Source: Ruegeria sp. HKCCD4315 (lineage in GTDB: Bacteria; Pseudomonadota; Alphaproteobacteria; Rhodobacterales; Rhodobacteraceae). From it: a stretch of DNA of 64,000 nucleotides. The position numbers and the translations under genes were made by a program. Each line of letters begins with the position of its first letter. Position 1 is the stretch's first letter. Below are positions 56,456 to 64,000 of the stretch, in pieces. Under the pieces are notes generated by a model, which was not told the origin of the DNA, searched no databases, and saw only the letters and a list, made by a program, of their open reading frames with translations. The stretch covers positions 1,554,501-1,618,500 of the forward strand of contig NZ_WVRN01000001.1 of NCBI RefSeq assembly GCF_013112245.1, given 5' to 3'.

Positions 56456-56937
56456 TCAGCCGACCTTTGCACTTGTCTGAGACCGGATAACCAGAACCAC
56501 ACAAAAACAGCAACCCAGAGGATGCCCACAATTGACAAAGCAGGTCCGGGTCCGATGAACCCAGCCACCAGACCATTCAGCAAAACCAGCGGAGCGGACG
56601 AAAGCAGCGCCCAGAACAAGGCCAGCCTTGCCCCATAGGCCGAGCCCTTGCCGCCAACCAATCGCGCGGCCCAGTGCGAGACCAAAGCCAGAGTGTAGAA
56701 GAACAACGGCAAAATGAACACGGTGCCCAGCAGCGCACCGCCCAGCAGCATGTTCAGCTCAACACCTTCCAGATGCGCCTGGCGCGCGAGGCCGGGCATC
56801 TGCGCAATAAACGCGACGATGCAAAAGCCCATCACAAACACCAATGCCCGGTCTTCGCGTGGCCCCAAATCCAGAAGCCGGCGCACAACACGCCCCGGCC
56901 CCCGGTAAGTTGCCAAAATGTCTGACGAAAGAGCCAT
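56452..56937 (-). CDS. YIP1-family membrane protein (second)
   Basis: A 161-residue protein with four to five hydrophobic helices (ALVFVMGFCIVAFIAQM, LLGTVFILPLFFYTLAL and others). The ATG at 56937 is preferred because it overlaps the sufD stop (TGATG); a longer frame would overlap sufD by 22 bases. Similar in layout to its neighbour, suggesting the two act together. Confidence 0.75.
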   Translation of the reverse strand: MALSSDILATYRGPGRVVRRLLDLGPREDRALVFVMGFCIVAFIAQMPGLARQAHLEGVELNMLLGGALLGTVFILPLFFYTLALVSHWAARLVGGKGSAYGARLALFWALLSSAPLVLLNGLVAGFIGPGPALSIVGILWVAVFVWFWLSGLRQVQRSAE

Positions 56938-58217
56938 CAGCTGCGGCGGGCGAGCCACCCCTCCAGACGGCTGACAATCGCTTCGGCCAACGCGCTGTCT
57001 TCGATTTCGTCCACCGCTTCGGCCAGGAATGCAAGTGTCAGCATATTGGTCGCGTCCTTGGTCGGAACCCCGCGCGAGCGCAGATAGAACAGTGCGGTTT
57101 CGTCAATCGCGCCCGAAGTCGAGCCATGCGAACACGCCACATCGTCGGCGTAAATCTCAAGCTCGGGCTTGGCAAGGAACTGGCTGTCGTCATCCAGAAG
57201 CAGCGATTGGCTGATCTGGTAGCCGTCAGTTTTCTGGGCCCCTTCCTTTACAAGGATTTTTCCTTGAAACACACCAGTTGCTCCGTTGCGCAGAACCTTC
57301 TTGAACACCTGACGGCTTTCGCAATTCACTGCGTCATGGGTGATGAAGACCGTGTCGTCGTGATGAAAATCGCCATCTCCAACGCAGGCACCGGCCACAT
57401 GGGCCACAGCGTCATCACCTGTCAGTTCAACGACTTGTTCGTTGCGGGTCAGGACGCCGTTTACGGTCAGCGTGAATGACTTATAGACCGATTCCGTTCC
57501 AAGACGGGTGAACATATGGGTCGCGGCGCGACGTTCATGGTCCCTGCCCTGCGCACGGACGTGGTGCAACGTACCGTTGTCCGCAATGTCGATCTCCATG
57601 CACTTGTTAAAGCGCGAAGCTGCTGGACCGGTTTCCAGAATGGTGGCCTCGGCCCCGCTTTCCACACGAACCACGTGATGCAGGATCGCGTCTGACGTCG
57701 GCGACGCATGGCGATAGATCAGGTTGATCGGTTTAGACGGTTTGCCTGTCACATGGATGGCAACACCATCCGACGCAAAAGCTGTGTTCAAAGCAGCCAA
57801 CGGACGCTGAACCGGAGATTGGCCGCGGGCTTCCAAAACGCCATACAGATCTTTGGCCCAATGGATGTCTTTGCAGCAAATGTCTTCGAGGCGATCGATG
57901 CTTACGCCTTCCATCGACAGATCGTCCGACTCTTCGGCACTGAACACACCATCCACGAAGACGATGTTGAGCCGATCAAATTCACTGAACACCAGAGGCT
58001 CATCATCGGCAAACACTGCAGCGGGGATCGCGTCGGGCGCGACAAGTGTGTCGGGCTGAGTGTATTTCCAGTATTCATCGCGCCGCCCCGGAAGACCGAT
58101 TTCCAGAACACGTGCCAAAGCGTCTTCACGCGCGGCACGGGTGCAGCCAGCGTCGGGCATCGTCAGCGCAGACAGCCGCGCCTCGGTTGCGGATTGTTTG
58201 ACTTCGGGCAAGGCCAT
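56937..58217 (-). CDS. sufD: Fe-S assembly protein SufD
   Basis: A 426-residue scaffold protein that pairs with SufB. SufBD core motif ADDVACSHGSTSGAIDETALFYLRSRG contains the conserved Cys-Ser-His. N-terminal part is the helical SufD region with GLPGRRDEYWKYT. It starts inside the sufC stop codon (TGATG). Confidence 0.95.
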   Translation of the reverse strand: MALPEVKQSATEARLSALTMPDAGCTRAAREDALARVLEIGLPGRRDEYWKYTQPDTLVAPDAIPAAVFADDEPLVFSEFDRLNIVFVDGVFSAEESDDLSMEGVSIDRLEDICCKDIHWAKDLYGVLEARGQSPVQRPLAALNTAFASDGVAIHVTGKPSKPINLIYRHASPTSDAILHHVVRVESGAEATILETGPAASRFNKCMEIDIADNGTLHHVRAQGRDHERRAATHMFTRLGTESVYKSFTLTVNGVLTRNEQVVELTGDDAVAHVAGACVGDGDFHHDDTVFITHDAVNCESRQVFKKVLRNGATGVFQGKILVKEGAQKTDGYQISQSLLLDDDSQFLAKPELEIYADDVACSHGSTSGAIDETALFYLRSRGVPTKDATNMLTLAFLAEAVDEIEDSALAEAIVSRLEGWLARRS

Positions 58218-58972
58218 CAGTTCACCTCGGCAAGAATGTCGGCATAACCGTTGTTTTCAACCTCAAGCGCCAGATCCGGGCCACCGGTTTTGACGATGCG
58301 GCCATCGGCCATGATGTGCACGACATCCGGTTTGATGTGATCCAGCAAGCGCTGGTAGTGCGTGATCACCAGGAAACCACGGCCTTCATCGCGCAAGGCG
58401 TTCACACCTTCGGCCACCAGTTTCATCGCATCCACGTCAAGGCCCGAGTCGGTCTCGTCCATGATGCACATCTTGGGTTCCAGCATAGCCATCTGCAGGA
58501 TCTCGTTGCGCTTTTTCTCACCGCCCGAGAAGCCCACATTGACCGGGCGCTTCAGCATATCAGCGTCGATCTTCAGGGTTTTCGCCTTTGCGCGTACTTC
58601 TTTCAGGAAGTCGGCTGCCGACAGTTCTTCTTCTCCGCGTGCCTTGCGTTGCGCATTCACAGCGGTCCGCAGGAAAGTCATGTTGCCAACGCCGGGGATC
58701 TCAACGGGATACTGGAACGCCAGGAATACACCTGCTGCGGCACGCTCTTCCGGTTCCATTTCCAACAGGTCTTCGCCGTCCAGGGTGGCCGAACCTTCGG
58801 TGACTTCATATCCATCACGACCAGACAAAACATAGCTGAGCGTCGATTTTCCCGACCCGTTAGGACCCATAATCGCATGTACCTTGCCGGCTTCAACCGT
58901 CAGGTCCACACCTTTGAGAATTTGCTTGTCTTCTTCTTCAAGCTGAACGTGCAGGTTCTTGATTTCCAGCAT
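58217..58972 (-). CDS. sufC: Fe-S assembly ATPase SufC
   Basis: A 251-residue ABC ATPase. Start MLEIKNLHVQLEEEDKQIL at 58972. Walker A GPNGSGKST, signature VGFSGGEKKRNEILQMA, Walker B CIMDETDSGLDVD, and switch His VITHYQRLL; all typical of SufC. Powers SufBD remodelling. An in-frame codon further upstream (59023) would overlap the methyltransferase gene. Confidence 0.96.
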   Translation of the reverse strand: MLEIKNLHVQLEEEDKQILKGVDLTVEAGKVHAIMGPNGSGKSTLSYVLSGRDGYEVTEGSATLDGEDLLEMEPEERAAAGVFLAFQYPVEIPGVGNMTFLRTAVNAQRKARGEEELSAADFLKEVRAKAKTLKIDADMLKRPVNVGFSGGEKKRNEILQMAMLEPKMCIMDETDSGLDVDAMKLVAEGVNALRDEGRGFLVITHYQRLLDHIKPDVVHIMADGRIVKTGGPDLALEVENNGYADILAEVN

Positions 58973-59019
58973 TTTTTCCTCGGCTCTTATCTCTATTCGC
59001 GCGTCATCTTGCGCGGGTG

Positions 59020-59790
59020 TCAATTCGATTTGAACGTTTCGGCTTTTTCGGCCGGAACGATCAGGAAGTTTTCATTGTCGCGGTCTTGCCCAAAGCTCCG
59101 AAGAGTTTCGTAGTTTTGCTCTGACATCCATTTCTGAAAGAACGCGCGGTTTTTGTGATCGACCTCGACAAATATGATGGGGCGCGTTGCGGCCACCGTG
59201 CGGGACAACCCGGCCAACACGTCCAGTTCCATACCCTCAACGTCGATCTTGATCAGATCCGGTGACATACCTTCCAACAGCGTATCCCCGGCCTCTACCC
59301 GCAGATTTCCAGATCCCGGTGTCAATTGCGTGCCGCCTAGATTGCCCGCCTCTGGCTTGAGATCAAAGCCAGAAGCAGCCTCGCGCCCTGCTCCTACACC
59401 CAGTCTCGAGCTGTCAACAACGTCTTCCAGGCTGTTAAGCTTGATGTTGCGTTTCAAGATGGCGATAGCGTCTGGGTTAACTTCGATTACGCGGACGATC
59501 TTGGTTGCGCAAACGCGCCCCCAATACACCGCATGGTTACCGATATTTGCTCCAATATCAGCGATTTGCGCGTTTTTCGGCAGGTAACGCGATATGTCTT
59601 GGAGCAGGCCCAGCTCGTACACGTCACCCCAAAAATGGCGTCCTTGGATCACGTCACGTGGATTGGACACTTCAAACAGCAGAAATTGACCGCCGGCATC
59701 GCAATACCGCACGAAAGGGCCACATAGGCTGACAAATACTTTGGCAACCGTGCGGTCAACAAACCGTTTGATCTTGGAACGCGGGCGCAT
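59020..59790 (-). CDS. FkbM-family methyltransferase inside the suf operon
   Basis: A 256-residue SAM-dependent enzyme. Motif I is ADIGANIGNHAVYWG; the FkbM signature is DLIKIDVEGMELDVLAGL. Starts 2 bases after the sufB stop and ends 47 bases before sufC, so it lies within the operon. FkbM enzymes methylate sugars or small molecules, with no known role in Fe-S assembly. A possible target is unknown. Confidence 0.88.
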   Translation of the reverse strand: MRPRSKIKRFVDRTVAKVFVSLCGPFVRYCDAGGQFLLFEVSNPRDVIQGRHFWGDVYELGLLQDISRYLPKNAQIADIGANIGNHAVYWGRVCATKIVRVIEVNPDAIAILKRNIKLNSLEDVVDSSRLGVGAGREAASGFDLKPEAGNLGGTQLTPGSGNLRVEAGDTLLEGMSPDLIKIDVEGMELDVLAGLSRTVAATRPIIFVEVDHKNRAFFQKWMSEQNYETLRSFGQDRDNENFLIVPAEKAETFKSN

Positions 59791-59792
59791 AG

Positions 59793-61313
59793 TTAGCCGA
59801 CGCTCCCCTCAAGCGAGATTGCCACCAGTTGTTGCGCTTCCATGGCAAATTCCATCGGCAGCGCTTGCAGTACGTCCTTGCAGAACCCGTTCACAACCAG
59901 CGCCACGGCCTCTTCCTCGTCCATGCCGCGCTGACGGCAGTAGAACAGTTGATCGTCATCCACTTTAGATGTCGTCGCCTCGTGCTCAACACGGGACGAA
60001 TTGTTCTTGACCTCGATATACGGAACCGTATGTGCCCCGCATTTGTCTCCGATCAACAGAGAGTCACACTGCGTATAGTTCCGGCTGTCTTTGGCTTTCG
60101 GATGCATCGAAACCAGACCACGATAAGTGTTCTGCGCCTTACCTGCGCTGATGCCTTTGGACACGATGCGGGATTTGGTGTTTTTGCCCAGATGAACCAT
60201 CTTGGTGCCGGTATCGGCCTGCTGATAGTTGTTGGCAATCGCAATCGAGTAGAACTCGCCCTGACTTTCGTTGCCGCGCAGGATGCAGGACGGGTACTTC
60301 CAGGTTACGGCCGAGCCGGTTTCTACCTGCGTCCACATCACTTTGGACCGATCACCTCGGCAATCGGCGCGTTTGGTCACAAAGTTATAGATGCCGCCCT
60401 TGCCGTTCTCATCCCCAGGGAACCAGTTCTGAACGGTCGAATACTTCACCTCGGCGTCTTCTTCGACGATGATCTCGACAACAGCCGCGTGCAGCTGGGC
60501 CGTATCACGCTGAGGTGCGGTGCAGCCTTCCAGATAAGAGACGTACGAGCCCTTGTCGGCGATGATCAGCGTGCGTTCGAACTGGCCGGTGTTTTCGGCG
60601 TTGATGCGGAAATAGGTGCTCAGCTCCATTGGGCAACGAACACCCGGCGGGATGTACACAAACGACCCGTCCGAGAAGACGGCTGAGTTCAGCGTCGCAT
60701 AGAAGTTGTCCGAAACAGGAACAACAGTGCCAAGGTATTTCTTGACCAGTTCAGGGTGTTCTTTGATCGCTTCTGAAATCGAACAGAAGATCACGCCAGC
60801 CTTTTTCAACTCGGCTTGAAAGGTTGTACCCACGGAAACCGAGTCGAACACAGCGTCCACAGCAACTTTACGGCCTTCGGCTGGTGCATCTTCAGCGCCC
60901 TCTACTCCAGCCAGAATCATCTGTTCTTTCAGTGGGATACCCAGCTTCTCGTAGGTAGCAAGCAGCTTGGGATCGACCTCATCCAGCGACTTTGGCTTTT
61001 CTTCCATCGATTTCGGACGCGCATAGTAATACTGGTCCTGGAAATCGATTTCAGGGTAGTTGACCATCGCCCATTTGGGCTCTTCCATCTTGGTCCAGCG
61101 TTCAAATGCGGCCAGACGCCATTCGGTCATCCATTCCGGCTCATCATTCTTATCCGAGATCAGACGGACGATATCCGGGTTCACGCCTTTTGGCGCGTAC
61201 TCCATCTCAATGTCCGTGTCCCAGCCGTACTTATAGGTGCCGACCTCGCGTACCGCATCCACGGTTTCCTGATCGACACCCTCTTTCACCTGGGTCTGGT
61301 CCAAAGCGGCCAT
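59793..61313 (-). CDS. sufB: Fe-S cluster scaffold SufB
   Basis: A 506-residue protein. Signatures: [36 protein letters not shown], and the C-terminal [22 protein letters not shown] and [20 protein letters not shown] regions with the conserved Cys and Glu. Builds clusters together with SufC and SufD. Preceded by iscS (18 bases). Confidence 0.97.
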   Translation of the reverse strand: MAALDQTQVKEGVDQETVDAVREVGTYKYGWDTDIEMEYAPKGVNPDIVRLISDKNDEPEWMTEWRLAAFERWTKMEEPKWAMVNYPEIDFQDQYYYARPKSMEEKPKSLDEVDPKLLATYEKLGIPLKEQMILAGVEGAEDAPAEGRKVAVDAVFDSVSVGTTFQAELKKAGVIFCSISEAIKEHPELVKKYLGTVVPVSDNFYATLNSAVFSDGSFVYIPPGVRCPMELSTYFRINAENTGQFERTLIIADKGSYVSYLEGCTAPQRDTAQLHAAVVEIIVEEDAEVKYSTVQNWFPGDENGKGGIYNFVTKRADCRGDRSKVMWTQVETGSAVTWKYPSCILRGNESQGEFYSIAIANNYQQADTGTKMVHLGKNTKSRIVSKGISAGKAQNTYRGLVSMHPKAKDSRNYTQCDSLLIGDKCGAHTVPYIEVKNNSSRVEHEATTSKVDDDQLFYCRQRGMDEEEAVALVVNGFCKDVLQALPMEFAMEAQQLVAISLEGSVG

Positions 61314-61331
61314 AACTTACCCTCCGTCAGA

Positions 61332-62375
61332 TCACGCAGCCCGCGCGCGATGCTTTTTCTCTTTCTCAAGCCACGTTTCGGCGAAACGCAGCACATCTTC
61401 TTTCGTTGTCCGAGGGCCCAGCGAAACGCGAATTGCGCTGCTGGCTGTCACCTCGTCGTATCCCATTGCGGTGAGCACCGCGCTGGCACGAACCTTGCCG
61501 CTGGAACAGGCAGAGCCCGCACTGACCGCAAAACCCGACAGATCCATCTGCATGACCTGGGTCTCACCTTTCCAACCGGGGGCGGCAAAACACAGGGTGT
61601 TGGGCAGGCGTTGCCGCCCTTTCCCGACAAAAATAGGTGATTTTACAGCAGCCTCAAGAGCGTTTTCTAGAATATTTCTAAATTCTTCAACCTGCTCCCA
61701 AACACCACTGGCCAGGTCCCGTGCTGCCGCCTCAGCTGCGGCACCGAAACCCACGATTCCAATGACATTTTCCGTTCCAGATCGACGACCCATTTCCTGA
61801 CCACCGCCCTTGATCTGAGCTGGCAGATCAGTTCCGCGTTTCATAACAACCGCGCCAACACCCTTGGGGCCGCCCAGTTTATGCGCCGACACCAGGGCCA
61901 TCTGGGCATACATCCAGTTGAACGCAATCGGAAGCTTCCCAAAGGCCTGTGTGGCATCTGTCACGGCCAATCCGGGCGGCAAGGACTGAACGATTCCGGT
62001 CTCGGAATTTGCCAGTTGAAGGGTCGAGGCTTCGGGTTCTGTTACCAATACCTCGCCAGCTTCAGAAACGCAGAGGTCTTCTTTGATCCAAGCCCTTACG
62101 GCATCATGTTCGACTGCGGCACCATGCAGGTGACGCCCAGCCAAAGTAAGAGATGCGCCTTCGGTGGAGCCAGAGGTGAAAACGATGTCCGCGCCATCCG
62201 CACCAAAGGCGGCTGCAACCTGTGCCCGTGCTCGTTCGACAAGTGCCTTTGCGGCACGGCCCTCGGCATGGACAGAAGACGGATTTCCGCAGACTTCCAT
62301 CGCGGCAATCATCGCCTCTCGTGCCTCAGGGCGCAGAGGTGTGGTTGCGTTATGATCCAGATAAACACGATTCAT
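61332..62375 (-). CDS. Cysteine desulfurase, class I (IscS/NifS-like)
   Basis: A 347-residue PLP enzyme. MNRVYLDHNATTPLRPEA at the N-terminus, PLP Lys in SAHKLGGPKGVGA, mobile-loop Cys near residue 290 in SAGSACSSGKV. Second cysteine desulfurase of the operon beside SufS. It is shorter than IscS of E. coli (404). Probably the first sulfur donor made after iscR. Confidence 0.93.
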   Translation of the reverse strand: MNRVYLDHNATTPLRPEAREAMIAAMEVCGNPSSVHAEGRAAKALVERARAQVAAAFGADGADIVFTSGSTEGASLTLAGRHLHGAAVEHDAVRAWIKEDLCVSEAGEVLVTEPEASTLQLANSETGIVQSLPPGLAVTDATQAFGKLPIAFNWMYAQMALVSAHKLGGPKGVGAVVMKRGTDLPAQIKGGGQEMGRRSGTENVIGIVGFGAAAEAAARDLASGVWEQVEEFRNILENALEAAVKSPIFVGKGRQRLPNTLCFAAPGWKGETQVMQMDLSGFAVSAGSACSSGKVRASAVLTAMGYDEVTASSAIRVSLGPRTTKEDVLRFAETWLEKEKKHRARAA

Positions 62376-62426
62376 GGATGCATCTTTTTGCCAACAAATT
62401 TCATATGCCTGTGTCGCCTCTTTGGA

Positions 62427-62885
62427 TTACTCGTCCACCACCGAGAACAAGCTCGGCACTGCGGGGCATGGGGCCAAGTCGTTTTTAATTACGTCAGACA
62501 GGCGCGTCTGATGCAAAAACACATAGACATGCGCACTTAGACTTTCCCAAAGACGGTTGGTCAGCGATTGCGCGCGGCTGCCGGAAGACGCACCCGAAGC
62601 TCCGGCCCCTTTTTGCAAGGCATCAACAGTCTCATCCACGGCGGCCAGAATTTCGACCACGCGAATTTCAGACGCCGGGCGCGCAAGGCGATATCCGCCA
62701 CCCGGTCCGCGCACCGATGAAACCAGCTCGGCCCGGCGCAGCTTTACAAAAAGCTGCTCCAGATACGGTAGCGACACATCTTGGCGTTCTGAGATTTCTC
62801 CAAGCGTCACAAGCCGGTCGCTTGGTTGCAGCGCAATATCCGCCAAGGCAACCATCGCGTATCGCCCTTTGGTCGACAGCTTCAT
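62427..62885 (-). CDS. iscR: Rrf2/IscR-family regulator with a single cysteine
   Basis: A 152-residue regulator. MKLSTKGRYAMVALADIAL and the winged-helix part ISERQDVSLPYLEQLFVKLR ... VRGPGGGYRLARP are classic Rrf2. Canonical IscR has three Cys that hold a 2Fe-2S cluster; here the only Cys is residue 140 (NDLAPCPAVP). A single-Cys IscR is known from Rhodobacter sphaeroides and still represses Fe-S genes. First gene of the suf operon; a palindrome lies about 100 bases upstream. Confidence 0.94.
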   Translation of the reverse strand: MKLSTKGRYAMVALADIALQPSDRLVTLGEISERQDVSLPYLEQLFVKLRRAELVSSVRGPGGGYRLARPASEIRVVEILAAVDETVDALQKGAGASGASSGSRAQSLTNRLWESLSAHVYVFLHQTRLSDVIKNDLAPCPAVPSLFSVVDE

Positions 62886-62983
62886 CTTTTGCCCCCTCTT
62901 TGCAGGAATTGCGCGAAATCATTGACGGCGACGCTGCCAGTGCGTATCTCCGACTGACAGCGCTGACGCGCAGTGAAATGTAA

Positions 62984-62998
62984 TTAGAACCGTTCTAA
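62984..62998. promoter_or_regulatory. Palindrome upstream of iscR (iron-type operator)
   Basis: TTAGAAC-C-GTTCTAA is a perfect 7-1-7 palindrome in the divergent region between iscR and the hydrolase gene. It resembles the iron-responsive T-T-A-G-A-A...T-T-C-T-A-A operators described for Rhodobacterales (iron-Rhodo-box), which IscR of this group is thought to bind. I recall this from family knowledge only. Confidence 0.6.
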
Positions 62999-63064
62999 GG
63001 TGTCCGACGATTATCGTCAAGTATATCCGGGCACCCGCACGAAAAAGACAGGACCAAAGCACAC

Positions 63065-63718
63065 ATGCCCGAGGTGATTTTTCCCGGACCCGAAGGCCGC
63101 CTGGAAGGCCGCTACCACCCGCAAAAGGAAAAAGACGCACCGATCGCAATCGTGCTTCACCCGCATCCTCAATTTGGCGGGACCATGAACAACAAGGTGG
63201 TCTATAACCTGCACTATGCCTTCTACAACATGGGCTTCACCGTGTTGCGCTTTAACTTCCGCGGCGTTGGCCGCAGTCAGGGCGAGTATGATCAGGGTGT
63301 AGGTGAGCTGAGCGATGCGGCTTCGGCACTGGATTATCTGCAATCCATGAACAACAATTCGAAACACTGCTGGGTTGCAGGGTTTTCATTTGGGGCATGG
63401 ATCGGAATGCAGTTGCTGATGCGCCGGCCTGAAATCACCGGGTTCATCAGCGTGTCGCCACCGGCCAATATGTACGACTTTTCATTCCTGGCGCCCTGCC
63501 CCTCATCCGGCCTGATCATCAACGGATCCGCCGACCGTGTGGCTCCTCCGGCAGACACCACGTCACTGGTGAATAAACTACATGAGCAAAAGGGCATCAC
63601 GATCACTCATAACGAGGTTGAAGGCGCAGATCACTTCTTCCAGGATCGCCACATGGACACGTTGATTACCGATGTCAGCGACTATGTGAAACGCCGCCTG
63701 ACTGAGAACACCCGCTGA
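63065..63718 (+). CDS. Alpha/beta hydrolase
   Basis: A 217-residue hydrolase. VLHPHPQFGGTMNNKVVYNL, NFRGVGRSQGEYDQGVGEL and the nucleophile elbow AGFSFGAWIG are typical of the group that includes proline-iminopeptidase-like and dienelactone-like hydrolases. Asp in GSADRVAPP and His in EGADHFFQ complete the triad. Substrate unknown. Its TGA overlaps the next ATG. Confidence 0.9.
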   Translation: MPEVIFPGPEGRLEGRYHPQKEKDAPIAIVLHPHPQFGGTMNNKVVYNLHYAFYNMGFTVLRFNFRGVGRSQGEYDQGVGELSDAASALDYLQSMNNNSKHCWVAGFSFGAWIGMQLLMRRPEITGFISVSPPANMYDFSFLAPCPSSGLIINGSADRVAPPADTTSLVNKLHEQKGITITHNEVEGADHFFQDRHMDTLITDVSDYVKRRLTENTR

Positions 63719-63963
63719 TGTCCGACACCATCACAACTCTTGCGGCCAAACTGGCCGAAGATACGATGAAGGTTATGGACGAAACCGGGGAAGACCGTTT
63801 CTTTGTCGAAGTCGGCGAAGTGCTGGGGGCGGCCTCGCAGTCTTTGGAAGAGGCATTTCTGACCGAAATCCGCGTGCGCCTGGCCGAGCGTAAGGCCAGA
63901 CAGTTTGTCATCAGACGTCTGGCTGCACACCGCTCCAAACAAAAAGCGATAGAAAAGCAATGA
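63718..63963 (+). CDS. Small conserved-looking helical protein (81 aa)
   Basis: An 81-residue protein predicted to be wholly helical (TLAAKLAEDTMKVMDETGED, then FLTEIRVRLAERKARQFVIRRL), acidic first and basic at the end. I do not recognise a domain. Coupled to the hydrolase gene (TGATG) and to the next gene (ATGA), so it is a genuine operon member. Confidence 0.75.
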   Translation: MSDTITTLAAKLAEDTMKVMDETGEDRFFVEVGEVLGAASQSLEEAFLTEIRVRLAERKARQFVIRRLAAHRSKQKAIEKQ

Positions 63964-64000
63964 ATGATCGTTTGTCGGCCCAGATCGAGTTTCTGAAACG
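63960..64000 (+). CDS. Start of a probable HD-domain protein (partial)
   Basis: Only 13 codons are inside the window: MNDRLSAQIEFLK. This resembles the first residues of HD-domain phosphohydrolases of the YfbR type, which begin D-R-L-x-A-Q-x-x-F-L. The ATGA overlap with the upstream stop supports the start. The assignment is weak because the catalytic part is outside. Confidence 0.45.
   Translation, partial: MNDRLSAQIEFLK

Overview
The window comes from an alphaproteobacterium of the Rhodobacteraceae, most likely the marine Roseobacter group (Ruegeria-like). The clues are a ribosomal protein L21 with a long Ala/Lys-rich C-terminal extension, the gene order rplU-rpmA-obgE-proBA-chpT-olsBA-rpsB-tsf, a single-cysteine IscR at the head of a suf operon, and long alphaproteobacterial versions of PstC and PstA. 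The family calls are from memory of protein families; no search was run.

Layout. 1-4.9 kb: the integrase-proximal end of an integrative element inserted at the 3' end of a tRNA-Ser(CGA) gene. It has a P4-type integrase, an AlpA-like regulator, three overlapping genes of unknown function and a Prim-Pol/PriCT/VapE-type replication protein cut by the left edge. It looks more like a satellite or integrative plasmid than a complete phage, since no structural genes are visible. 5.1-6.8 kb: two tandem exported DUF2059-like proteins. 7-17 kb: core genes for ribosomal proteins, Obg, proline synthesis, the ChpT phosphotransferase, ornithine-lipid synthesis (olsBA), and rpsB-tsf. 17.4-25.5 kb: an aroQ-linked LuxR-type regulator and a group of lipid and acyl-CoA type enzymes. 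25.7-35.2 kb: one long leftward block, yicC-gmk-gamma-carbonic anhydrase-phoR-pstSCAB-phoU-phoB, with a clear tandem Pho box before pstS. 35.3-39.9 kb: a PAS-domain protein behind a full CtrA-type site, class II DAHP synthase, a GlxA-type regulator and a sugar dehydrogenase. 40-45.6 kb: a branched-chain amino-acid-type ABC transporter (livK-G-F-x-H-M) with a small secreted cysteine protein gene between livF and livH. 45.8-51.4 kb: envelope genes (small lipoprotein, IalB-like protein, ketoacyl synthase-ACP-lpxD) and a HerA-like ATPase, with two candidate small RNAs in a 450-base gap. 51.4-54.6 kb: peptidoglycan enzymes, a glycine-rich membrane protein and tRNA-Arg(CCG). 54.7-62.9 kb: the suf iron-sulfur operon iscR-iscS-sufB-fkbM-sufC-sufD-yip1-yip1-sufS, read leftward. 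63.1-64 kb: the start of a rightward operon (alpha/beta hydrolase, small protein, HD-domain start).

The features that best reward a second look are: a short terminator-ended antisense transcript candidate opposite the leader of the element's primase gene; the unexplained nuclease-like gene upstream of it; two intergenic small-RNA candidates at 47.7-48.0 kb; the extra secreted protein in the liv operon; the FkbM methyltransferase and two YIP1 membrane proteins inside the suf operon; and the CtrA-type site in front of the PAS gene. None of these is proven to be a new system by sequence alone. Most of the window is ordinary chromosomal backbone.
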